From the NCBI GenBank assembly GCA_903887005.1, contig CAISOH010000071.1:1-45993 (forward strand): 45,993 bases of DNA, written 5' to 3'. The translations under genes and the position numbers were made by a program. Origin of the DNA: an uncultured Bacteroidota bacterium (GTDB lineage: Bacteria; Bacteroidota; Bacteroidia; Chitinophagales; Chitinophagaceae). Below, one piece after another: positions 40,356 through 45,993 of this stretch (positions within the stretch are counted from its first letter, which is position 1; every line of letters starts with the position of its first letter). The notes under the pieces were generated by a model. The model searched no databases. It saw nothing but the letters and a program-made list of their open reading frames with translations, and was not told the DNA's origin.

Positions 40356-42113
40356 TTATTTTATATCCGGATGCGGCGGAGGTACATTTGAAGACCCTGA
40401 TTCATCCACATTTGCTGAGCGGTAAGTAACGATATTCTCATCACCTGCTTCACCGTATTTGAAGATAAAGCGATCGCGGCTGATGTTGTTTTTTTCGCTC
40501 ATGTACTCAATGATTGCATTTACATGCTCCCATGAATGTTGTTCTTTTATTTTGCTGCCGCTGCCACCGCCAATGATAACCACTTTACATAGCGGGCTTG
40601 ACTGCATTTGCGCTGCAAGCACAGCCAGTTGCGCTTCCATACCGGTACTGATATGGTTTGAATTGCTGGTGAACAGGATAGTGCCTGCGCCTATGCTGCC
40701 GCATGTGCCGCTCTTGCCGCCTGTACCCATCAGTTCTTTACAGCCATCAGGGCATGGACATTTACCTACGCCATCCGCATCTACCGGCTGGCACTCTGTA
40801 GGTGTTATCAGTTGCTTATCCTTATAGTCCGGTACGCCATCGCCATCCGTATCCAATGGGCAGCCATGCGAGTCAACGGCTACGCCTTTAGGAGTTTTGG
40901 GGCATTTGTCAAACTGGTCAGTGATCCCGTCATTGTCTTCGTCAGGTAATACCGGGTTAGGCAGTATCATGTGACGCGGGTAAGAAAGCTCGCTGTAAGC
41001 ATGGTCCAGCGGATTGATCCAATAGAGTGGTTCAACAGATTTCTTTTTAGTCTTCAGGTTATAGTTAACGCTGAAGGAAAAATAATTGATAGCGTCAGTA
41101 ACGCGCCCGGTGGCTACCGTATTGCCTAAAGGCTTGCCGTAAATGGTCCCGTCAAGGTAACCATCGGAAGGAAAGGTATAGCGGTCTTCCAACTGGATGT
41201 TGAACTTTTTGTTGATTTTGTATTGAACGCCTGCCCCTATGCTTGGAGCGAAATCAAGCGTTTTATGATCGAGTATTTGACTACCGCCGCCATTATCTGC
41301 GGGGCTTTCATAAGTCTTGTCCATTTTGCTATGGAGCGCTTTCCGGATGGTTTTATTTGATGCAGTGGGATCAGGTACAATACCTGTGGTACCACCAAAA
41401 GTATAAGGTTGATAATTACCATCCAGCGCATTGACGCGCGTTTTGTAGCCCAATGCTCCTATACCTGCATAACCAAAGAAAGCTACGGAATTGCGTGCAT
41501 GGTGAAAGTTTATGTTGTAGGCATTGAACATAAGATCCAATGATAACTGGGAAGCTTCCATCCGTGTTGATCTGTAAACCGAATTGGCAGGATTAGCAGC
41601 AGTAGCGTATTGGCGTGGGGTATATCCAAAGTTGGTGTATGGCGCATCATAACTGGTGGTAGGCTGTAAGTCCATGTTTTTGCCTACGCCATATATGTAT
41701 TGCATCCGCATAGAGAAAATATAACCTAAAGACTTGCGCACATTTACATTAAGGCCTCCGCCACCTTTATGCCACAAAATGGTGGAAGGTATGTTCCCTA
41801 TGACATTATAAAGACCAAGGCCGGCGCCAATTTCCCATTGGTTACGGGGTTTAGGAGGAAATATTTCCTGATGATCTATATATTTGTGAAATTGTTTGCT
41901 GCGGAATTTAGGATAATAGGCAGAGTCTAAAACGTCATAATTCTTGCCTCTGTAAGTCATATCCCGGTTCGACCATTGAAGTGATGGCGCAGGAGTTTGC
42001 GAATTTTGAGGTGCGCTTTCCTGTGCAAAAAGAGGAAGCCCTGAAATCATAAAGAATGCGGCAAATAATAAACGCTTTAAATAAAACATAGTTCGTGTAT
42101 TGATATTTAACAT
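40356..42113 (-). CDS. OmpA-family outer membrane protein with TSP3 repeats
   Basis: A roughly 585-residue outer-membrane protein. The signal peptide is FYLKRLLFAAFFMISGLPLF cleaved at AQ. A beta-barrel of about 330 residues follows (WEIGAGLGLYNVIGN, then FGYAGIGALGYKTRV, YKINKKFNIQLEDRYTF). Thrombospondin type 3 calcium-binding repeats come next (DEDNDGITDQFDKCP, DTDGDGVPDYKD). The C-terminal domain is OmpA-like and should bind peptidoglycan, though degenerate (AQLAVLAAQM, HSWEHVNAIIEYMSEKNNIS, RDRFIFKYGEAGD). A Cys-rich linker (CPCPDGC) precedes it. I chose the ATG at 42113; the TTG at 42161 and ATG at 42089 are alternatives. The role is likely envelope integrity. Confidence 0.88.
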   Translation of the reverse strand: MLNINTRTMFYLKRLLFAAFFMISGLPLFAQESAPQNSQTPAPSLQWSNRDMTYRGKNYDVLDSAYYPKFRSKQFHKYIDHQEIFPPKPRNQWEIGAGLGLYNVIGNIPSTILWHKGGGGLNVNVRKSLGYIFSMRMQYIYGVGKNMDLQPTTSYDAPYTNFGYTPRQYATAANPANSVYRSTRMEASQLSLDLMFNAYNINFHHARNSVAFFGYAGIGALGYKTRVNALDGNYQPYTFGGTTGIVPDPTASNKTIRKALHSKMDKTYESPADNGGGSQILDHKTLDFAPSIGAGVQYKINKKFNIQLEDRYTFPSDGYLDGTIYGKPLGNTVATGRVTDAINYFSFSVNYNLKTKKKSVEPLYWINPLDHAYSELSYPRHMILPNPVLPDEDNDGITDQFDKCPKTPKGVAVDSHGCPLDTDGDGVPDYKDKQLITPTECQPVDADGVGKCPCPDGCKELMGTGGKSGTCGSIGAGTILFTSNSNHISTGMEAQLAVLAAQMQSSPLCKVVIIGGGSGSKIKEQHSWEHVNAIIEYMSEKNNISRDRFIFKYGEAGDENIVTYRSANVDESGSSNVPPPHPDIK

Positions 42114-42297
42114 TTTTGTAAATTGAAAAATACGAGGTAAAGGTATATAGGAGCGCCTCAAAAAACAAAAGTGAAAGCAAATAAACCAATAATTTCCTAA
42201 TTTTATTGTGTATCAATCATTGTGCCAATAAAAATATTTGAGGTGATTAAAATTCTTATTTCGACTTTTACATTTAACAGGACCCCCGGAATTATAA

Positions 42298-43260
42298 ATG
42301 GAATTGGTAAATAGAGTAATAGGCGCTGAATTATCATTGTTTGAAAAGAAGTTTGCCGATCGTGTAAAAAGTACGAATCGCCTGCTTGACCGCATCATGC
42401 AGTTTATCATCAAACGCAAGGGCAAGCAGATGCGGCCTATGTTTGTATTCCTTTCGGCTAAAATAGCAGGGGAAATAAATGAGGCCTCTTACCGTGCCGC
42501 TTCACTGATAGAGTTATTGCATACGGCCACCCTTGTGCATGATGATGTTGTGGACAATTCCATGAAACGTAGAGATTTTTTCTCGATCAACGCTTTGTGG
42601 AAAAATAAAATTGCCGTACTCGTGGGCGATTATCTGTTATCCAAGGGCCTGCTCCTATCTATTGATAACGGGGATTACAAGATACTGGAAATAACATCCA
42701 GGGCCGTCAAAGAGATGAGCGAAGGTGAATTGCTGCAAATGGAGAAAGCCCGGAAATTAGACATAGACGAACAAATATATTTCGACATTATCCGCGCTAA
42801 AACAGCTTCCCTGTTATCTTCAGCATGTGCAGCAGGAGCTTATTCGGCTACTTCAGATATTGCTGTTTCTGAAAATTTCCGGTTGTTTGGCGAAAAAGTA
42901 GGTATCGCCTTCCAGATAAAAGATGATCTTTTCGACTACGGCCAGGATAATATCGGCAAACCAACTGGCATTGACATCAAGGAAAAGAAAATGACGCTTC
43001 CGCTCATATATACCCTGCAACATGCAGACTCCGCAACCAAGCGGAGAATTATATATATAGTGAAGAATAAAAGTACAGACAGGGCCAAAGTAAATGAGGT
43101 GATAAAACTGGTACAGCAATCTGGCGGGATAGCGTATGCAGAAGAAAAAATGAAACAATACCAGGAAGAAGCCCTCCGGATTTTACATACTTATCCTGAT
43201 ACCCCTGCAAGGCAGGCAATGGAAGAGTTAGTGAATTATGTGATCAACCGGAAATATTGA
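42298..43260 (+). CDS. Polyprenyl synthetase (long-chain trans-prenyl diphosphate synthase)
   Basis: A 320-residue isoprenoid chain elongase. The first Asp-rich motif is LVHDDVVDNSMKRR (DDxxD) and the second is QIKDDLFDYGQ (DDxxD), each binding Mg-diphosphate. GKQMRPMFVFLSA holds the conserved basic residues, and TASLLSSACAAGA, KPTGIDIKEKKMTLPLIY are family markers. The residue five before the first DDxxD is small, consistent with a long product such as octaprenyl diphosphate for menaquinone; the chain length is inferred. Hairpin repeats lie directly after the stop. Confidence 0.92.
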   Translation: MELVNRVIGAELSLFEKKFADRVKSTNRLLDRIMQFIIKRKGKQMRPMFVFLSAKIAGEINEASYRAASLIELLHTATLVHDDVVDNSMKRRDFFSINALWKNKIAVLVGDYLLSKGLLLSIDNGDYKILEITSRAVKEMSEGELLQMEKARKLDIDEQIYFDIIRAKTASLLSSACAAGAYSATSDIAVSENFRLFGEKVGIAFQIKDDLFDYGQDNIGKPTGIDIKEKKMTLPLIYTLQHADSATKRRIIYIVKNKSTDRAKVNEVIKLVQQSGGIAYAEEKMKQYQEEALRILHTYPDTPARQAMEELVNYVINRKY

Positions 43261-43269
43261 TTGGAAAAG

Positions 43270-43340
43270 TCAGGTTATCCCGAAAATCCTTTCGGGGATG
43301 TCGCGATACACAGGTGTCCCTCACTTTAAAAGTGAGGACA
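43270..43340. repeat. Two hairpin repeats downstream of the polyprenyl synthase
   Basis: The first hairpin is ATCCCGAAA / TTTCGGGGAT at about 43277-43300. The second, at about 43311-43342, is AGGTGTCCCTCACTTT paired with AAAGTGAGGACACCT, with one unpaired C. No T-run follows, so they resemble dispersed repeats, though they may also stop or stabilise the transcript. The rest of the gap to 43602 is AT-rich, holds the promoter region of the sigma factor gene and no other gene that I can see. Confidence 0.7.
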
Positions 43341-43602
43341 CCTACTTCACACCCAACAACTGTAACAAAAAAATATTTCCTCCATAACCCAACCATAGCT
43401 TTCCTTTTTACGTCTTATTATAAACAAAAGGTTAAAGATTTCGAAAATATTCCATAAAAAATTTGGTAGAATCAGAATTTTTAACTTTTTTGCATCACAA
43501 TCAATTCACTAAAATTTTCTTCTATAGCAAAAACTTCTACTTAAAAACCAAATACAACGTATGGCGTGATTATTTACGTAACGTTTAAACCAGGTAGAAG
43601 TT

Positions 43603-44181
43603 ATGCAGCTATTCCATCTTTCAGATGCCGAACTGATTCATGAATATATTCATGGACAGGAACATGCCCTTGAGGTACTTATCAACCGGTATAAGGACAA
43701 GGTATATACCTCTGTTTATATGCTTGTAAAGGATAAGTACCTGGCAGAAGACATTTTCCAGGATACCTTCCTGAAAATAATTAAGACCATAAAAGACGGG
43801 CGCTATTCCGAACAGGGGAAATTCCTTCCCTGGGCTATCAGGGTAGCACATAATCTGTGTATGGACCATTTTCGCCGCACGAGGAACCAGGTTCTGGTTA
43901 CTATGCCCGATGGTCAGGATATATCCGTCCTGTTTGGCGCCGGTGATATGGCGTCTGATGGTATTGAGAAACGCCAGGTGCATGACAGCGTGAGAAAGCT
44001 GGTAGAAGAACTGCCGGAAGAACAGCGCGAAGTAATTGTGCTGCGCATTTACGCCGACCTTAGTTTTAAAGACATATCCGGCCTTACAGGAGTGAGCATA
44101 AACACCGCACTGGGACGCATGAGGTATGGCCTTATTAATCTGAGAAGGATGATCACAGAAAAGCAATTGGTTTTGCGTTAA
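43603..44181 (+). CDS. ECF-type RNA polymerase sigma factor
   Basis: A 192-residue extracytoplasmic-function sigma factor. Region 2 spans ALEVLINRYKDKVYTSVYML, LAEDIFQDTFLKIIKTIKDG and FLPWAIRVAHNLCMDHFRRT, which bind core polymerase and melt the -10 region. Region 4 is LPEEQREVIVLRIYADLSFKD followed by the helix-turn-helix SGLTGVSINTALGRMRYGLI. No anti-sigma gene is adjacent. Its stop lies 21 bases before the rsmE ATG, but rsmE has its own -7 box. A long AT-rich 5' gap precedes the ATG. The regulon is unknown. Confidence 0.93.
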   Translation: MQLFHLSDAELIHEYIHGQEHALEVLINRYKDKVYTSVYMLVKDKYLAEDIFQDTFLKIIKTIKDGRYSEQGKFLPWAIRVAHNLCMDHFRRTRNQVLVTMPDGQDISVLFGAGDMASDGIEKRQVHDSVRKLVEELPEEQREVIVLRIYADLSFKDISGLTGVSINTALGRMRYGLINLRRMITEKQLVLR

Positions 44182-44198
44182 GATTTTTTGTAATTTTG
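44166..44198 (+). promoter_or_regulatory. rsmE promoter, near-leaderless
   Basis: ATTG at 44166-44169, a 21-base spacer and TAATTTTG at 44191-44198 form a good Bacteroidota promoter. It overlaps the sigma-factor stop codon. The rsmE ATG at 44203 is four bases after the -7 box, so the message would have almost no leader. Confidence 0.65.
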
Positions 44199-44202
44199 CC
44201 AT

Positions 44203-44931
44203 ATGTCACAACTACCCCGTTTTTTTTATAACGGCACCCTGACCGAAAACAGCATAGTTTCTTTAGACGCGGATACTGCAAAGCATCTCTGGCAGGTATT
44301 GCGTATGCAATCCGGAGATAAAGTAATGCTGACGGATGGCAAAGGAACATTAGCTGAAGGCCGCATACATGTTGCTGAACGGCATAAATGTAGTATATCC
44401 ATTGAAAAAGCATCTATTTATGCCCGGCAGGGTAATGTATTGCACCTTTGCGTGGCATTTACCAAAAACAACAGCCGCAATGAATGGCTGCTGGAGAAAG
44501 CCACTGAACTGGGAGTAGCTTCGATTATCCCGGTATCTACTGCCCGCTCAGAAAAAACACACGTAAGGAATGACCGGTGGCAGAAGATATTACAGTCGGC
44601 CATATTGCAGTCTCAGCAAAATTACCTGCCCGTGCTCGCAGATATTATGCCCTTAGAGGAAGTTTTGAAATTGTATGCTCCTGTTCCTCAAAAATTTGTG
44701 GCGCACTGCATACCTGATATGGAAAAACAACCGCTGCATAAAATGTTAAAACCTTTCCCGGAGTCCATTTTATTGATAGGCCCGGAAGGGGATTTTACCC
44801 GGGATGAAGTAAATTTGTGTGTAGAGAATGGGTTTTTGCCAATATCGCTCGGAACGCAGCGGTTGCGTACCGAAACAGCGGCAATAACGGCGGCGGCTTA
44901 TTTTAATGTGGTTTATGATGGCGAAATTTAG
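44203..44931 (+). CDS. rsmE: 16S rRNA (uracil(1498)-N(3))-methyltransferase
   Basis: A 242-residue SPOUT-fold methyltransferase that modifies U1498 of 16S rRNA. The N-terminal PUA-like part (HLWQVLRMQSGDKVMLTDGK) is followed by the catalytic domain with KNNSRNEWLLEKATELGVAS, IIPVSTARSEKTHVRNDRWQ, and the trefoil-knot motifs LLIGPEGDFTRDEV and SLGTQRLRTETAAITAAAYF. Length and motifs are typical. The 3' end overlaps the next gene. Confidence 0.95.
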   Translation: MSQLPRFFYNGTLTENSIVSLDADTAKHLWQVLRMQSGDKVMLTDGKGTLAEGRIHVAERHKCSISIEKASIYARQGNVLHLCVAFTKNNSRNEWLLEKATELGVASIIPVSTARSEKTHVRNDRWQKILQSAILQSQQNYLPVLADIMPLEEVLKLYAPVPQKFVAHCIPDMEKQPLHKMLKPFPESILLIGPEGDFTRDEVNLCVENGFLPISLGTQRLRTETAAITAAAYFNVVYDGEI

Positions 44932-45592
44932 AAGTTTATTAATAATAGTTGGTTTTATATTTTTTAGTCTTGGCGCATCTTCACAAAGTATGAAGCTGGG
45001 CCTGCTGGTTTATAATGGCGGCGGCGACTGGTACGCTAACCCTACTTCACTTAAAAATCTGGCCGCCTTCTGCAATGAGCAACTGCACACCGGCTTCGAT
45101 CTCACCGAAGCGCATGTAGAGGTTGGCAGCCCCGAAATCTTTAATTACCCATTCATTCATATGACCGGCCATGGCCGCTGGGCGCTGAGTGACGCCGAGG
45201 CGCAAAACCTGCGGAAATACCTTGAAGGCGGCGGATTCCTGCACATAGACGATAATTACGGCCTCGACCCTTATGTGCGCCCCGCGCTGAAAAAGGTTTT
45301 CCCCGAACTGGAGCTGGCAGAACTGCCTTTTTCCTATCCCATTTATCACCAGAAATTCAATTTCAATAACGGCCTTCCCAAAATCCACGAACACGACAAC
45401 AAGCCCCCTAAAGGCTACGGCCTGATTTATAAAGGACGTTTAGTCTGCTTTTACAGTTATGAAACCGACCTTGGAGATGGCTGGGAAGATTTTGACGTGC
45501 ACCGCGACCCCCCCGAAAAGCACATAGCCGCCCTGCAAATGGGCGCCAACCTCGTTCAATATGTCTTTACTAATAATCCGGTGACACCTTAG
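44918..45592 (+). CDS. DUF4159 domain-containing secreted protein
   Basis: A roughly 224-residue protein with a signal peptide (MAKFRSLLIIVGFIFFSLGA, cleaved near SSQ). It then follows the DUF4159 pattern: KLGLLVYNGGGDWYANPTSL, FIHMTGHGRWALSDAEAQNL, RKYLEGGGFLHIDDNYGLD, and a closing DVHRDPPEKHIAALQMGANL. The GGGFLHIDDN segment suggests a glutamine-amidotransferase-like or Rossmann fold without obvious catalytic residues. The ATG at 44918 overlaps the rsmE end by 14 bases; ATGs at 44906 and 44915 are alternatives. Function is unknown. Confidence 0.88.
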   Translation: MAKFRSLLIIVGFIFFSLGASSQSMKLGLLVYNGGGDWYANPTSLKNLAAFCNEQLHTGFDLTEAHVEVGSPEIFNYPFIHMTGHGRWALSDAEAQNLRKYLEGGGFLHIDDNYGLDPYVRPALKKVFPELELAELPFSYPIYHQKFNFNNGLPKIHEHDNKPPKGYGLIYKGRLVCFYSYETDLGDGWEDFDVHRDPPEKHIAALQMGANLVQYVFTNNPVTP

Positions 45593-45902
45593 GCTTTTTG
45601 GAATTTGTAATTGGGAATTTGTAATTGGGATTGTTTTCTTATTAGTGTATTCCCGAATTTTGAATTGCGCAATTCTAGTTTGATTTTTTTATTTTTTTGA
45701 TTATTGCGCAGTTTCATATTGTAAATCAATTAGTTAGTGAAATTAAGTGCTCAAATTCTTGCGCATTCTTTGCGCATCGTTGCGCTTTTTTTGCGCTCAT
45801 ATTGCAATTGTACGAACTATGATTTTTGCCATTCGGTAAACTCATGGTGACAAATTTGCCATTCGGTAAACTTACAATGACGTCTTTTCAATTTATTGAT
45901 TA
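45593..45902. other. Intergenic region with several repeat types
   Basis: No gene is seen. The segment begins with a direct repeat of GGAATTTGTAATTGG. It contains the perfect palindrome GAATTGCGCAATTC (45662-45675) and six copies of TTGCGC at 45665, 45704, 45759, 45770, 45780 and 45791. The last four are 10-11 bases apart. It ends with two TTCGGTAAACT repeats. Confidence 0.7.
45825..45882. repeat. Second tandem pair of TTCGGTAAACT repeats
   Basis: GCCATTCGGTAAACTCATGG with TGACAA at 45828-45853, and GCCATTCGGTAAACTTACAA with TGAC at 45858-45881, a 30-base period. Same family as 33431-33483. Confidence 0.7.
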
Positions 45903-45993
45903 TCATGCTGCTATATTTTGTAGTACAAGACCATATTTTGCTGCTTCCTTTTTAAGAAATGCAATCTTTTTCGCTTCTTGCCTGGCTGTATCT
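45903..45993 (-). CDS. C-terminal end of an unknown gene, cut by the window edge
   Basis: On the minus strand an open frame enters at 45992 and ends at a TGA (45905-45903), giving 29 residues that read DTARQEAKKIAFLKKEAAKY then GLVLQNIAA. The Ala/Lys-rich helical composition looks like a protein C-terminus. A second frame is also open but less protein-like. The identity cannot be judged. Confidence 0.4.
   Translation of the reverse strand, partial: DTARQEAKKIAFLKKEAAKYGLVLQNIAA

Noticed and set aside
43257-43457. 66-codon plus-strand frame after the polyprenyl synthase
   Set aside because: It is translated hairpin repeat and AT-rich spacer; low-complexity, no family support.
43621-44202. 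193-codon open frame antisense to the sigma factor gene
   Set aside because: The plus strand encodes intact sigma regions 2 and 4; the antisense frame shows no domain and no promoter.

Overview
The window looks like chromosome from a Bacteroidota bacterium, probably of the Chitinophagales/Chitinophagaceae type. The evidence is: type IX secretion (T9SS) C-terminal sorting domains on three proteins; Bacteroidota-type -7 boxes (TAnnTTTG) in front of several genes; permissive lipoboxes; Bacteroidota-specific families (a BT_3928-like DoxX protein, DUF4159, DUF7948, BatB/BatC, bacterial GH3); and short palindromic repeats built on CCCCTAAAGGGG or ACCCGAAGGGT. The organism assignment is inferred from gene content and not from a marker gene. 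I saw no rRNA, tRNA, CRISPR array, prophage or insertion sequence.

Layout. 1-4.65 kb: edge-truncated outer-membrane-like protein, ModE-type regulator, PLP decarboxylase, T9SS-secreted protein. 4.7-11.5 kb: SWI2/SNF2 helicase with two SWIM fingers, Fic protein with direct repeats over its start, lone oligopeptide-type permease. 11.7-17.4 kb: DoxX protein, then a plus-strand run of folP, tadA, Rieske protein, a two-gene unknown module, LD-carboxypeptidase and a ParE-type toxin-antitoxin pair. 17.4-24.3 kb: a minus-strand housekeeping block (rhodanese, TMEM175-like channel, obgE, adk, pseudouridine synthase, BatC-like, BatB-like, AI-2E transporter). 24.5-28.8 kb: rnhB, an AT-rich three-gene cassette (nucleotidyltransferase, DUF262, BsuBI/PstI nuclease domain), and a predicted protein-glutaminase lipoprotein with an overlapping small secreted partner. 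29-37.6 kb: T9SS protein, fdhD with its DUF7009-like neighbour, a glycosidase lipoprotein, bacterial GH3, lptB, small membrane protein and lipoproteins. 37.7-46 kb: a large SBBP-repeat T9SS protein, OmpA-family protein, polyprenyl synthase, ECF sigma factor, rsmE, DUF4159 protein, and the tail of one more gene.

Most likely new system: the tightly spaced minus-strand cassette at 25113-27357. It pairs a Pol-beta-like nucleotidyltransferase with a DUF262 (DGQQR, ParB/Srx-type) protein and a stand-alone BsuBI/PstI catalytic domain, with no methyltransferase in the window. This looks like a defence module, which is inference. Other notable points are the predicted membrane-anchored protein glutaminase, the 15-bp repeat array at the fic start, and the uncharacterised two-gene module at 15.05-15.72 kb. 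Two repeat observations also stand out: a dispersed repeat writes the same MAQWLN peptide into folP and the batC-like gene, and a palindromic repeat sits in frame inside a secreted protein.
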